From the NCBI GenBank assembly GCA_032622095.1, contig CP136066.1, forward strand, positions 61,474,609 to 61,538,608: DNA of 64,000 bases, given 5' to 3'. The translations under genes were made by a program, and so were the position numbers. Shown here piece by piece: positions 13,969 through 27,719 of the stretch. This DNA comes from Siphonodentalium dalli (Eukaryota > Mollusca > Scaphopoda > Gadilida > Siphonodentaliidae). Numbering within the stretch: position 1 is the first letter of the stretch; each line of letters begins with the position of its first letter. The notes under the pieces are model-generated. The model did not search any database. It was not told where the DNA came from and saw nothing but the letters and a program-made list of their open reading frames with translations.

Positions 13969-16900
13969 GTATATACTTCTAGATCTCCTAGTGTTTTTGG
14001 AAATATCTGCATCAGTATAAGAAGATTTGCAAAAGTTTGGGCTCCTTAGTTGGTTTTAAGGGTATGCAGACAGCCCAACACCCACAGCACCCATGACAAT
14101 TCAAGTTAAATTGGTATATTTAACTTGAATTGTGCCATATGACCCATTATATGTATCTACTTCCAACACTTTTGTTGTTTGTGGATAGGTATGCATCTAT
14201 GCAAATGGTTTGCACAAAGTTTGGGCTCCTCAGTGGGTTTTAAGGGTATTGAGACAGCCCAACACCCACAGCACCCATGATAAAACCATACAGCACTCGT
14301 GCCTATGAAAACATATTTCTGAGTCAGCCATCTGTCAGACTATACCCATTCTGTAAATGATTACACATTTCACTCTAGAATATATAGAGGCAATGGGAAA
14401 AAAATATTTGGGCACCTGAATGGGATTTTGGGCTCTAGTCATGGGGGATATTTGTTTTTTGTAATGGTTAAATTGGTATATATATTTAACTGGAATTGGG
14501 TCCTGTAAAGGTATATACTTCTAGGTCTCCTAGTGATTTTGGAAATATCTGCATCAGTATAAGAAGATTTGCAAAAGTTTAGGCTCCTTAGTGGGTTTTA
14601 AGGGTATGGAGACAGCCCAACACCCACAGCACCCATGACAATTCAAGTTAAATTGGTATATTTAACTTGAATTGGGCCATATGACCCATTATACGTATCT
14701 ACTTCCAACACTTTTGTTGTTTGTGGATAGGTATGCATCTATGCAAATGGTTTGCACAAAGTTTGGGCTCCTCAGTGGGTTTTAAGGGTATTGAGACAGC
14801 CCAACACCCACAGCACCCATGATAAAACCATACAGCACCCGTGCCTATGAAAACATATTTCTGAGTCAGCCATCTCTCAGACTATACCCATTCTGTAAAT
14901 GATTCCACATTTCACTCTAGAATATATAGAGGCAATGGGGAAAAAATATTTGGGCACCTGAATGGGATTTTGGGCTCTATTCGGGGGGGGGGATATTTGT
15001 TTTTTTTAATGGTTAAATTGGTATATTTAACTTGAATTGGGTCCTGTAAAGGTATATACTTCTAGATCTCCTAGTGTTTTTGGAAATATCTGCATCAGTA
15101 TAAGAAGATTTGCAAAAGTTTGGGCTCCTTAGTGGGTTTTAAGGGTATGGAGACAGCCCAACACCCACAGCACCCATGACAATTCAAGTTAAATTGGTAT
15201 ATTTAACTTGAATTGGGCCATATGACCCATTATATGTATCTACTTCCAACACTTTTGTTGTTTGTGGATTGGTATGCATCTATGCAAATGGTTTGCACAA
15301 AGTTTGGGCTCCTCAGTGGGTTTTTAAGGGTATTGAGACAGCCCAACACCCACAGCACCCATGATAAAACCATACAGCACCCGTGCCTATGAAAACATAT
15401 TTCTGAGTCAGCCATCTCTCAGACTATACCCATTCTGTAAATGATTCCACATTTCACTCTAGAATATATAGAGACAATGGGAAAAAAATATTTGGGGACC
15501 TGAATGGGATTTTGGGCTCTAGTCATGGGGGATATTTGTTTTTTTTAATGGTTAAATTGGTATATTTAACTGGAATTGGGTCCTGTATAGGTATATACTT
15601 CTAGATCTCCTAGTGTTTTTGGAAATATCTGCATCAGTATAAGAAGATTTGCAAAAGTTTGGGCTCCTTAGTTGGTTTTAAGGGTATGCAGACAGCCCAA
15701 CACCCACAGCACCCATGACAATTCAAGTTAAATTGGTATATTTAACTTGAATTGTGCCATATGACCCATTATATGTATATACTTCCAACACTTTTGTTGT
15801 TTGTGGATAGGTATGCATCTATGCAAATGGTTTGCACAAAGTTTGGGCTCCTCAGTGGGTTTTAAGGGTATTGAGACAGCCCAACACCCACAGCACCCAT
15901 GATAAAACCATACAGCACTCGTGCCTATGAAAACATATTTCTGAGTCAGCCATCTCTCAGACTATACCCATTCTGTAAATGATTCCACATTTCACTCTAG
16001 AATATATAGAGGCAATGGGAAAAAAATATTTGGGCACCTGAATGGGATTTTGGGCTCTAGTCATGGGGGATATTTGTTTTTTTTAATGGTTAAATTGGTA
16101 TATTTAACTGGAATTGGGTCCTGTAAAGGTATAAACTTCTAGGCCTCCTAGTGATTTTGGAAATATCTGCATCAGTATAAGAAGATTTGCAAAAGTTTAG
16201 GCTCCTTAGTGGGTTTTAAGGGTATGGAGACAGCCCAACACCCACAGCACCCATGACAATTCAAGTTAAATTGGTATAATTAACTTGAATTGGGCCATAT
16301 GACCCATTATACGTATCTACTTCCAACACTTTTGTTGTTTGTGTATAGGTATGCATCTATGCAAATGGTTTCAACAAAGTTTGGGCTCCTCAGTGGGTTT
16401 TAAGGGTATTGAGACAGCCCAACACCCACAGCACCCATGATAAAACCATACAGCACTCGTGCCTATGAAAACATATTTCTGAGTCAGCCATCTGTCAGAC
16501 TATACCCATTCTGTAAATGATTACACATTTCACTCTAGAATATATAGAGGCAATGGGAAAAAAATATTTGGGCACCTGAATGGGATTTTGGGCTCTAGTC
16601 ATGGGGGATATTTGTTTTTTGTAATGGTTAAATTGGTATATATATTTAACTGGAATTGGGTCCTGTAAAGGTATATACTTCTAGGTCTCCTAGTGATTTT
16701 GGAAATATCTGCATCAGTATAAGAAGATTTGCAAAAGTTTAGGCTCCTTAGTGGGTTTTAAGGGTATGGAGACAGCCCAACACCCACAGCACCCATGACA
16801 ATTCAAGTTAAATTGGTATATTTAACTTGAATTGGGCCATATGACCCATTATACGTATCTACTTCCAACACTTTTGTTGTTTGTGGATAGGTATGCATCT

Positions 16901-19312
16901 ATGCAAATGGTTTGCACAAAGTTTGGGCTCCTCAGTGGGTTTTAAGGGTATTGAGACAGCCCAACACCCACAGCACCCATGATAAAACCATACAGCACCC
17001 GTGCCTATGAAAACATATTTCTGAGTCAGCCATCTCTCAGACTATACCCATTCTGTAAATGATTCCACATTTCACTCTAGAATATATAGAGGCAATGGGG
17101 AAAAAATATTTGGGCACCTGAATGGGATTTTGGGCTCTATTCGGGGGGGGGGATATTTGTTTTTTTTAATGGTTAAATTGGTATATTTAACTTGAATTGG
17201 GTCCTGTAAAGGTATATACTTCTAGATCTCCTAGTGTTTTTGGAAATATCTGCATCAGTATAAGAAGATTTGCAAAAGTTTGGGCTCCTTAGTGGGTTTT
17301 AAGGGTATGGAGACAGCCCAACACCCACAGCACCCATGACAATTCAAGTTAAATTGGTATATTTAACTTGAATTGGGCCATATGACCCATTATATGTATC
17401 TACTTCCAACACTTTTGTTGTTTGTGGATTGGTATGCATCTATGCAAATGGTTTGCACAAAGTTTGGGCTCCTCAGTGGGTTTTAAGGGTATTGAGACAG
17501 CCCAACACCCACAGCACCCATGATAAAACCATACAGCACCCGTGCCTATGAAATTATATTTCTGAGTCAGCCATCTCTCAGACTATACCCATTCTGTAAA
17601 TGATTCCACATTTCACTCTAGAATATATAGAGACAATGGGAAAAAAATATTTGGGGACCTGAATGGGATTTTGGGCTCTAGTCATGGGGGATATTTGTTT
17701 TTTTTTATGGTTAAATTGGTATATTTAACTGGAATTGGGTCCTGTAAAGGTATATACTTCTAGGTCTCCTAGTGATTTTGGAAATATCTGCATCAGTATA
17801 AGAAGATTTGCAAAAGTTTAGGCTCCTTAGTGGGTTTTAAGGGTATGGAGACAGCCCAACACACACAGCACCCATGACAATTCAAGTTAAATTGGTATAT
17901 TTAACTTGAATTGGGCCATATGACACATTATACGTATCTACTTCCAACACTTTTGTTGTTTGTGTATAGGTATGCATCTATGCAAATGGTTTGCACAAAG
18001 TTTGGGCTCCTCAGTGGATTTTAAGGGTATTGAGACAGCCCAACACCCATGATAAAACCATACAGCACCCGTGCCTATGAAAACATATTTCTGAGTCAGC
18101 CATCTCTCAGACTATACCCATTCTGTAAATGATTCCAAATTTCACTCTAGAATATATAGAGGCAATGGGAAAAAAATATTTGGGCACCTGAATGGGATTT
18201 TGGGCTCTAGTCAGGGGGGGGATATTTGTTTTTTTTAATGGTTAAATTGGTATATTTAACTGGAATTGGGTCCTGTATAGGTATATACTTCTAGATCTCC
18301 TAGTGTTTTTGGAAATATCTGCATCAGTATAAGAAGATTTGCAAAAGTTTGGGCTCCTTAGTTGGTTTTAAGGGTATGCAGACAGCCCAACACCCACAGC
18401 ACCCATGACAATTCAAGTTAAATTGGTATATTTAACTTGAATTGTGCCATATGACCCATTATATGTATATACTTCCAACACTTTTGTTGTTTGTGGATAG
18501 GTATGCATCTATGCAAATGGTTTGCACAAAGTTTGGGCTCCTCAGTGGGTTTTAAGGGTATTGAGACAGCCCAACACCCACAGCACCCATGATAAAACCA
18601 TACAGCACTCGTGCCTATGAAAACATATTTCTGAGTCAGCCATCTCTCAGACTATACCCATTCTGTAAATGATTCCACATTTCACTCTAGAATATATAGA
18701 GGCAATGGGAAAAAAATATTTGGGCACCTGAATGGGATTTTGGGCTCTAGTCATGGGGGATATTTGTTTTTTTTAATGGTTAAATTGGTATATTTAACTG
18801 GAATTGGGTCCTGTAAAGGTATAAACTTCTAGGCCTCCTAGTGATTTTGGAAATATCTGCATCAGTATAAGAAGATTTGCAAAAGTTTAGGCTCCTTAGT
18901 GGGTTTTAAGGGTATGGAGACAGCCCAACACCCACAGCACCCATGACAATTCAAGTTAAATTGGTATAATTAACTTGAATTGGGCCATATGACCCATTAT
19001 ACGTATCTACTTCCAACACTTTTGTTGTTTGTGTATAGGTATGCATCTATGCAAATGGTTTGCACAAAGTTTGGGCTCCTCAGTGGATTTTAAGGGTATT
19101 GAGACTGCCCAACACCCACAGCACCCATGATAAAACCATACAGCACCCGTGCCTATGAAAACATTTCTGAGTCAGCCATCTCTCAGACTATACCCATTCT
19201 GAAAAGGATTCCACAGTTCACTTTAGAATATATTGAGGCAATGGGAAAAAATTATTTGGGCATCTGAATGGGATTTTGGGCTTTGGTCAGGGGGAGGGGA
19301 ATATTTGGGTTT
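13969..19312 (+). repeat. Satellite sub-domain with a different higher-order order
   Basis: Dimers from 13969 on carry another variant set: AGTGATTTTGG, TTGGTTTTAAGGGTATGCAG, long G runs near 13900, 14983 and 17143, and a TATATATTT expansion near 14480 and 16640. Units at 14514/15054 pair with those at 16674/17214, and 15593/16132 pair with 18291/18829. Repeat offsets are therefore about 2.16 and 2.70 kb rather than the regular blocks to the left. Confidence 0.7.
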
Positions 19313-19700
19313 TTTAATGGTCAAGTTGAATTGAGCCCTGTGACCCATTATAGGTATCTACTTCTATGTCTCTTACTAGTAGTGTTTTTGGAAAGATGTG
19401 CATCAGTATAAGAAGGTTTGCAAAAGTTTGGGCACCTGGGAGTGATTTAATGGTGAGCAGATGGCACAACACCAGTCGTAATGAATTTCGAAGTACAATT
19501 GCTAGTCGCGCTCGTACCGTGCGCAACTCTGGGAGCAAATGTACGCTAAGTTTACTGAGACTGGCACAACACCAACAGCACCCATGATAAATCATACAGC
19601 ACCCTTGTCTTTAAAATCATATTTGGGCTCAGGTGAAGGACAAAATATGTTTTTTAATATTAATGTCGGTATATTTAACTTGAATTGGGCCATGTAAACC
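19313..19700 (+). repeat. Diverged terminal satellite monomer
   Basis: The array edge. Recognisable satellite words (GTATCTACTT, GCATCAGTATAAGAAG, AGCACCCATGATAAA) continue but with many substitutions. About 90 bp of foreign sequence interrupt it near 19,470-19,560. Divergence already rises in the last dimer from about 19,190. This is the expected decay at an array edge that no longer takes part in homogenisation. Confidence 0.75.
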
Positions 19701-19756
19701 GGGGTATTCTATACACTCAGGGGAGATACCCTGGGTAATCTATACAATCAGGGTGT

Positions 19757-19885
19757 TACCTTCATGTACGCTATTCGTTTAGGCCCATATAGAGCTTATT
19801 TAAGTTTTCAAATATTGTCAACATGAGCTTATTTCGCGCAATTTTAAAATAAGCTCAGTTTCACATAAACAGACTGTTACTTGGT
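19757..19885 (+). repeat. Fragment of palindromic family A
   Basis: Contains family A words such as GGCCCATATAGAGCTTATTT and GAGCTTATTTCGCGC followed by AAAATAAGC. It is cut off on both sides. Confidence 0.6.
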
Positions 19886-20108
19886 GTTCATATTCAGATA
19901 GTTCTCAGGTTTCCAATCTCAAATACCGACCTCGTCGCCATCCGTATACTACCGATAACGTCGACAAAACGATGGCAAATAATTTAAGATAATAATATAT
20001 TGGGATATCAAATCGTGTAATATAGTAGTGTCTTAAAATATGAAAATTACATTTCCAAGAATAAATAAACAAAAAATGTGAAGATGACAACAAATATTTA
20101 ACAAGACA

Positions 20109-21030
20109 GTCAATGACTGTGGGTCGCTCACCAGACTGTAAAGACTGAGAAGAATGGGACTCTGAAGACTACAAGAGTCAGTACGTGACAATATCACTTA
20201 AGACAAGTAGTTCTAAACATGGACATAGATGGAGGTTCTCCGATGAGCAGGGCTCTTCAACTTGAAATTTCTAATTGCACACCACTGACAAATCTCCAAC
20301 CTCTTACATTTTACAGAAGACAACCATACCACAGTACTAAGTTCACAGAAATCATTTTGCACACCCCTCTTAGGTTGAATTTTACAACTAGTACAAGGAT
20401 ATAGGAGAGTTAAATCTCTTATCTCTGCCCCTATTAGAACAAATGTGAATCCCCATCTATGAGATCCATTCATCTAGTAATATCAATATACCCTCCCCCC
20501 AATATCCAATAGGGTATGATTTCACCTGGATAAGTGGTACGTGGTTAAGAAAATAATATTGGAACAGCCAAGTCTGTATTTAGTATGTCTGATCTTTGCA
20601 GAATGAGGTCCACAAAATGTTAATTTAATGACACTATTCCCCAAGGTGGAAAAGCATCAACGAATTCACCCTATGGGGACCTCATTTCCTAAAATGACCC
20701 AATTTGAACAAATCTGAACCCGGTCACCCAAGGCCCATCCATACCAAATATAAGCTAATATAGGCTCAATGGTTCTTGAGAAGAAATTTTAAGATTTACT
20801 ATGGAGGGAAAGAGTTATGGCCCTAGCTTCGCACCTATTTGATATGATGAACTTATTTGAACAAATCTGATTGTGAGTCACCTAGGGAACATGCACACTG
20901 AAATATATAAACATATTTGGTCTTTAATATGGAGAAGAAAACAATTGTTGATAGACGGATGGATAGACATCCCAACAGACAGACGAGTGGAAGGACCGCC
21001 TGACAGACATAAGACAAATTCAATCCAATA
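20109..21030 (+). repeat. Dispersed repeat, paralogue of 51,804-53,598
   Basis: Starts with CGCTCACCAGACTGTAAAGACT, as does 51.8 kb, and carries the module 'AACAAATCTGAACCC...GTCACCCAAGG...TTCTTGAGAAG...AAGAGTTATGGCCCT'. It ends in a GACGGATGGATAGAC-type run. No intact coding frame is visible, so I call it a non-coding or fully decayed transposable element. Confidence 0.65.
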
Positions 21031-21250
21031 TACCCCCCCCCATGTTTCTTTGAAAAATCAGGGTATGATTTCATCTGGATAAGCGGTGGTTAAGAAAATA
21101 ATATGCCAGCCATGTCTGCATATAGTGTGTCAGACATTTGCAGAATGAGGTCCCCAAATGGTGAATTTAATGACAATATTCCGCAAGGTGTGCTAGCATC
21201 ACCAGATTCATCCTCAGTCTGATTAGGCCTCACCAGCCATGGGGAAACCT
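20505..21250 (+). repeat. Direct duplication ~550 bp apart
   Basis: The stretch from GGGTATGATTTCACCTGG at ~20,513 through the CCCCAAGGTGG region recurs from ~21,061 (GGGTATGATTTCATCTGG). The copies are clearly alignable, with several substitutions and short indels. A third partial copy lies inverted at 21,421-21,545, recognised by its GGTCCCC...GTCTGACA words on the other strand. Confidence 0.65.
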
Positions 21251-21545
21251 ATATAGGAACAGATTTAAGTTCTAAAGTTGAAGTTTGTAATGCACACCCA
21301 TTGAGCACCTCAATTATGCATTTTATCTTCTGCAAATTAGGGGGGGCATAGAAACTGAACAGAAGGGGAAAAGTAAAAAAGTAACTAAAACAAAATTTCA
21401 ATTTGATACTTAAGATACTTCCCAGAAGATGATGCCTAAGCAGAATTAGGTCCATTGAGGGTGTATTTGGTGATGCTAGCCTGCTGTACAGGGTTGCAAC
21501 ACTAAATTCACCCTCTGGGGACCTCATTGTGCAAATGTCAGACAC

Positions 21546-21834
21546 TAAATTCAGGCAGTTTGTTTAAAATTGCTAGCAGTAATGTTTACACAAGCTGCCA
21601 GATGACATTTTATTGTAATCTAGATTAATGACATGTGTCTCTCTCTGTCTAACCACAAAGATATATCTGCAACTTTAATAGAACAGGTATTAAAGTTGGA
21701 AGCTGGAGATGATATCCGTTGGAAGGGATGTTGGTTGGGTGCAGGCCACTGCAGGGTGGGGTGGGTCTGGGCCATATGGGATGGGGGATGGGTAATGGAA
21801 TATTTCTGTAATTTCATTAAAGATTAAAGTTTCA
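21546..21834. other. Gene-free stretch
   Basis: I see no gene, structural RNA or recognised repeat. A short open frame (21,633-21,827) overlaps an opposite-strand one and has no features. Confidence 0.5.
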
Positions 21835-22347
21835 TAACTCTGCAGATGTTATAATGGTGTCACTTTTTTCAAATTTTATAAAATGTTTAAAAACAAATTT
21901 TTTTGTTTGTTAAATTGAGCAAGGTGAAAATTCTAAAAATCTTAATTAAATTTATTTTTTTAGTTACGTCACTGGCTCCGCCCACATTCGATCCAGTGAC
22001 CTCATTTGAACAAATCTGAATAACAGTCCCCCAAGGACCCTTTGTATCAAATACGAACCCATTCGGCCCAATGAAATTTGAGAAGTCGTTGTAAGAATTA
22101 CTATGGTGGCAAAGAGTTATGGCCCTGGCTTCGCAACTATTTGACCCAGTGTCCTCATTTGAACAAATCTGAATGAGAGTCACCTAGGAAACATACACAC
22201 CAAATATGAACCCATTCGGTTTCATGGTTCCAGAGGAGAAGATGTTCAAAGAATTGTAGACGGACGGATGGACGGACGGATGGACGATGGACGGACGAAG
22301 AGTGATGACAATAGCTCCACCGGAGACTTCGTCTCAGGTGAGCTAAT
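21835..22347 (+). repeat. Dispersed mollusc-type repeat, intact copy
   Basis: Carries two tandem modules of 'CCAGTGACCTCATTTGAACAAATCTGAA...', a GGACGGATGGACGGACGG run, then GTGATGACAATAGCTCC and a CTCAGGTGAGCTAA end. It is paralogous to the copy at 53,165-53,598 plus 62,258-62,300, which is split by the LTR retrotransposon. It therefore serves as the uninterrupted reference for that insertion site. Confidence 0.75.
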
Positions 22348-22748
22348 AAAAACGTGAGACAACCAGCCCCGGAAAATCTGGACAACCCACCCTAACATAC
22401 GCCCGCGCGAGTTGTCCCTGTGGTCCCGATTCGGTCTGTAGTCAGATGTACTATATACACATGTATATACTTGTATATACAGGAACGGGACCATCCGCCC
22501 CAGGCACAACCGACACCAAGCGACCCGGAACAACCCGACCCAATCAAAGTACGAACTATGTTTTGGTTTAAACCTTTAATTAAATTAGGATAAGATATGG
22601 TAAATTGTAGTTGTGATACACTGCATGGACATAATGATATAGTATTCTGTATGAAATATGAAGAATATTTTAATATGAATATATACGGAAGTACAACATA
22701 TGTATATGAAAAAGGAATGTATAGTACATGTATATGCTACTTCACAGC
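22348..22748. other. Gene-free stretch with a short alternating TATA/TGTA tract
   Basis: Holds a GC-richer block (22,370-22,440), an ATATACACATGTATATAC tract near 22,450 and AT-rich sequence. No gene is recognised. Confidence 0.45.
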
Positions 22749-23014
22749 CTGTTCTCGTGAAAATAGCCACACTCCCGGCTTATTTTAATGAGCGAAATAA
22801 GCTCATATCAATATAGGCTCTGTGTGGAGATAAACGTACACTATGGGAGTACATGTATGGTTTCCATAAAAATAAGCACGTAACGGTCTTATTTTAATGA
22901 GCGATATAAGCCCCTATTGGTATTATTTAATCACAATATACGCTCTATATGGACCTAAAACTCAGTTTATAAAACAGTCCAATATGGGACTATCTCCCAT
23001 ATTGTCATTATTAA

Positions 23015-23486
23015 AGGTACTCAATCCGATAAAACTCCTCTCAATTACTATTTCAATGGCTTCGGGGGTCAAAAATATTTGATTCGAGTCGAGGAAGTCA
23101 CCCATCAAAGCTCAGATTTGTTAGATATCGATTTTAGAAATCTATTATTTTTCATTATCGGGAATTCTTTCTGGCCCAGAAGACAGTCAAAATTTCGTTA
23201 TTATTACCACTTGATTATAGAGTTATCCATCCTTGTCTGTTTGAATAGAGTTTTGGCGTAAAATCTCGAGCAGGTTACCAAATTGAAGGCAGTTATTAGT
23301 ACTCATCTCGAGCAATTTTCAAAAATCAATATCTAATAACTCTGAGCTTTGTTTGATGGGTTCCTCGACTCGAATCAAATATTTTTTACCCCCAAAGCCA
23401 AAGAAATAGTAATATAGGACCCTCTGATCGGATTGTTGTTGTTGGAATCTGTTGAGATGGGGACCCTCTTTACGGATTGAGTACCT
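23015..23486. mobile_element. 472-bp MITE flanked by TTAA
   Basis: Terminal inverted repeats begin AGGTACTCAATCCG and end with the reverse complement. TTAA lies on both sides (23,011-23,014 and 23,487-23,490). The arms are longer but imperfect, sharing GATTCGAGTCGAGGAA and CAAAGCTCAGA-type words. It interrupts a family A arm between CATTATT and ATCTACC, which are contiguous in other copies. TTAA with an AGG terminus would fit a Kolobok- or piggyBac-type non-autonomous element. No transposase is present. Confidence 0.8.
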
Positions 23487-23683
23487 TTAAATCTACCGTT
23501 TTTCATCGCAACTTATCCTCGCGAAAATAGGTTCATATTGGGCATACATATTAACATATGTTTCAATGGACTTAATTGATTCGGAAATAAGCCATTAGTG
23601 AGTTTATACCCGTTATTTAGTTAAATGAAGCGAGCCGCAGTTAAAACACATTATAAAGAGCGTGAATCTGGTATGTCGTGTCG

Positions 23684-24035
23684 CAACATCTCCTCCCTCA
23701 AATAGGCACATAATCGGCCTATAATGTGAAATAGGTACATTTTATTGTGAAATAAGCAGATACTAGATCATATCCGTCATTTCGTTTTATGGCGCGGCCA
23801 CATTGAAAACACATGCTATAAAGAACATACACATGAAAGCCGTGAGTTGGCTTATTTGTGACATTTTCTGCACACAATCTGATTACAATCGACTCATTGG
23901 CAGTCGATAATGTGACTAAAATTGTCTCATTTTCAGCACATTATCGAATTAAATTTATGAGATTCTAAGCATATTATCTACCTAAAAATGTTTATGTATA
24001 AGCAGATAATCTGCGGGTTTTCGGGAGAACAGGCT
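23684..24035 (+). repeat. Palindromic family B copy
   Basis: Runs from CTCAAATAGGCACATAATCGG to GGGAGAACAGGCTG. The centre can fold: CATTGGCAGTCGATAATGTGA pairs with the later CACATTATCGAATT region, with outer stems around AATCTGATTACAATCG. Confidence 0.7.
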
Positions 24036-27000
24036 GCATGTTGATAAACAAGTTTAGGTTGTTAAATAATGACAATGGGAGCTTAATTCGCTCATTAAAA
24101 TAAGCCCGTTTCGCAGCGTTATGTGCTTATTTTTACGAGAACAGGATGAAACACATCGTCGTGCAAATAGGTTCAAATTGGACCTACATGTAGCTATTCG
24201 CATAGGTTGATATTTGAAATAATTTGATTATGAAATAACTCCATAGTGAGCTTAAATCGTTATTCCGTTATGGCCGCAGTGAAAACATTATAAAGATCGT
24301 GAAATTGGTAAGTCGTGTCGATGAAAAGAGGCAGATTAAATCATTTCAATTTGGGCTTGATATGTATGGAAATAATCCCATATTGTACTGTTTTATTTAT
24401 AAAAACAGTGTGTTAGATCCATATTGAGCGTATATTGTGGCAAAATAATTCCAATATCAGCTTATATCGCGCATTAAAATATGTCCGTTTTGTACTTATT
24501 TTCATGAGAACAGCATGACAAGTCTTGAGTTGTTTCATCGTGTTCTCGTGAAAATAAGCACAATACGGGTTTTCCTCATATTGAAATAACCCATACACAT
24601 GTACATGTAAGGCTGTTTTAATAACTAGCGTTTAGGCCTTATGGAGCGTATTTCAGTTTTCAAATAATGTCAACATGCAGACTGTTCTCGTGAAAATAAG
24701 CACATAAACGCCATGTTATTATGAACTAAATATTGCCATTATTTAACCGCAGTATACGATATGGACAGAAAATGCGGGTTTTAAGACAGTCTAATGTTGA
24801 ACTATTTCCATACGAAATATGCCCATATTGGCACTATTTAATCTATCTACCTATTCTCATCGAGATAACTTACTAGATTCACGCTCTTTAGAAGGTATTT
24901 TCACTGTGACCCGCGCCATTCTACGGAATAACTGGTATACGCTCACCGTGGGCTTATTTCAGAATAAAATAAGTCCAATATGAACTGTGTGAATATTTAG
25001 GTCCAATATAAACCTGAGGATATGTTGAGATGAAAAAAAGTAGATTAAATAATACCAATATGGGCTTACATAGAAATAGTCCAACATTTGACTGCTTTAA
25101 AAATCGCGTTTAGGTTCAATAATGGCAGTATGAGCTTAATTCGCTCATTAAAATAAGCCCGTTATGAGCTTATTTTTACGAGAACAAGCTGCATATTGTC
25201 ATTATTTGATTATTTGATTATTATAACAGCCCTATATGGGATATTTCAATATGCGATAAGAACATCTTATGATTATTTTTGCAATTTGTGTTGTGGAATA
25301 CAACACAAATAAACCAACTCAAGACTGTTCTCGTGAAAATAGGCACACAATATTATGATATAAGCCCGTATTGTCGCCAATAGTCCGGATTCCAGAAGTA
25401 AATATTTACAATTGAGCGTAGTTCAGACGATGATTTATATGGAGAGGTACGGTCGATTTACTTGACATAGCGCCTGAATGCTAACTTATCAGTTTCACAT
25501 ACCCGTACAAGTCCATAATATGTCTTTAAAGTGCGTACATCTGATAAGCTGTGGGTTGGCTTAGTTGTGTCATTGTCCGCTCATAATCTGCTTAGAATTG
25601 TTCCATTATGAGGCGATAATGTGACTAATTTGGTATAATTTTCAGCACATTATCGACTCAAAATGAGAGCGTTCATAAGCAGATTATCTACCTAGAATAT
25701 TTACTTTTTATATAAGCAGATAATGTGCGGGAATTTGGGGAACAGGCTGTTTAAAACGGTACAATATGGGACTATTTACATAAGAAATAAGCCCATATTG
25801 GCATTATTTTATCTACCTTAGTTTATCACTTACTTACCAAAGCTACCCTAATTGTATTGTTTTTACTGAAATAAACCCATATTATTAATCTAGCTTTTTT
25901 CATCGACACAACCTACCAGATTCAAGCTCTTTATAGTCAATGCTGCCCTCGCCATTCAACCGAATAATGGCTATAAGCTTACTGTGGACTTATATCAGAA
26001 TCAAAAGAACCTATGTGAATACTTAAAGGTCAAATATGAACCTATTTACATGAGGATATGTTGCGATGAAAACAAATTAGATTGAATAATACCAATATGG
26101 GACTAGCTCGATAGAACAGTCTGATATTGTCTGTTTAAAAAGCCGCGTTTATAGGTCCATATATATAGCGTACATGTATACATATTAAGTTAAATTATAC
26201 CTCTGTATGAGCTTATTTCGCTCATTAAAATAAGTCCTGTTTTGTGTTTATTTTCACGAAAACAGACTGCAAACTGCCATTATTTGAAAACTAAATAAGC
26301 TTCATATGGGCCTAAACGCCCGGTTATTATAACTGCCCTATATAGATATTTCAATATGCGATAAGCTCGTCATGCTTATTTTAGCAATTCGTGTTGTGGC
26401 ACAACACAAATAAACCAACTCAAGACTTACCATGCAGACGTCACCCTGTTCTCATGAAAATAAGCACATAACAATATGAGATAGGCACGTGGTGTGCTTA
26501 TTTTCACGTCAACAGGCTGGAAAACAACACGATTAAACAACTCAACACTTGCCATGCAGATGTCAAGCTATTTTCGTGAAAATAAGCACTTAACGGCCGT
26601 ATTTTAACGAGCGATAATTTTGGCATTATTTAATCGCAATATATATAAGCTCTATATTGACCTAAATCTCGGCTTTTAAAGCACTACAATGTGGGACTAT
26701 TGCCATATGTTACTAAAATGCTACATTCCTCCAGTTGACATAGCGCCTGAATGCTAACTTATCAGTTTCACATACCCGAACAAATCAATATTATGTCTTT
26801 AAATAGCGTACATCTGAAAAGTTATGGGTTGGCTTAGTTGTGTGATTGTCCGCACATAATCTGAATTGCCCCATTATGAGTCGATAATGTGACTAAAATA
26901 TTCTCATTTTCAGCACATTATGGACTGAAAATGAGGACATTCTAATCAGATTATCTACCTAAAATAAATTATTTATAAGCAGATAATGTGCGGAATTTTG

Positions 27001-27252
27001 GGGAACAGTCTGTTTAAAACACAGTACAATATGGGACTATTTACATACGAAATGAGCCCATATCGGAATGATTTAATCTGCCTTTTTTCATAAACACAAC
27101 TTACCAAAGCTACGCTCTTTGTAAGGTGTTTGGTGCCATTCAACGGAATAAGGGACTCAGTATGTACTTATTTCAGAATCAGATAGTTCCAACATAAACC
27201 TGTGAATAGTTACATGTAGGTCCAATATGAACCTATTTGCACGAGGACATGT

Positions 27253-27719
27253 TTCATCCTGTTCTCATAAAAATAAGCACATAACGGGCGAATTAATGAG
27301 CGAATTAAGCTCATACTGGCATTATTTAACCTCAATGTTTTCATCGACACGACATACCAGACTCACGCTCTTTAAAATGTGTTTTAACTGTGGCCCATGC
27401 CATTTAGATGAATAGCGGGTAGTAGTTCACTGTGGGTTTATTTCAGAATCGAATAAGTCCAATATGAACCTATGTGAATCTTTAGGTCCAATATGAACCT
27501 ATTTTAACGAGAATATATGTTGCGATGAATAAAGGTGGATTAAATAATACCAATATGGGCTTATTTCTTATGGAAATAATCCCACATTGTACTGTTTTAA
27601 CATCCTTGTTTTAGGTTCAAATATAGCATACATATATAATGAGTCTTAATAATTCCAATATGAGCTTATTTCGCTCATTAAAATAAGCCCGTTATGGGAT
27701 TATTTTCTCGAACACAGGC
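27253..27719 (+). repeat. Palindromic family A copy
   Basis: From TGTTCTCATAAAAATAAGCAC to TTATTTTCTCGAACACAGG. The two outer arms are inverted copies. The asymmetric centre (CGACACGACATACCAGACTC...) is the same as in the copies at 31,319 and 32,341. Confidence 0.75.

Larger units (their letters stand above)
1..19312 (+). repeat. Satellite array, 36 dimeric units of ~538 bp
   Basis: Thirty-six consecutive units begin with ATATACTTCTAGRTCTCC, at 1, 539, 1077, 1615, 2152, 2688, 3225 and so on to 18829. Spacing is 535-545 bp. Units differ by a few percent or less by eye, so the array is strongly homogenised. It is cut by the left edge of the window, so its true size is larger. Short ORFs inside it are satellite translations. 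No transposase or other gene lies in it. Nothing here says whether it is centromeric. Confidence 0.97.

Noticed and set aside
15230-15415. Short ORF in the large satellite
   Set aside because: It results from one base insertion in a single unit and is absent from other units.
1-19312. Calling the large satellite centromeric
   Set aside because: Higher-order structure alone does not show centromere function; no chromatin evidence is available from sequence.
21887-22533. Overlapping minus-strand ORFs with the words IQICSNE and TGSN
   Set aside because: The peptide word recurs wherever the dispersed repeat module recurs (also 53,296-53,493). It is a translation of non-coding repeat.
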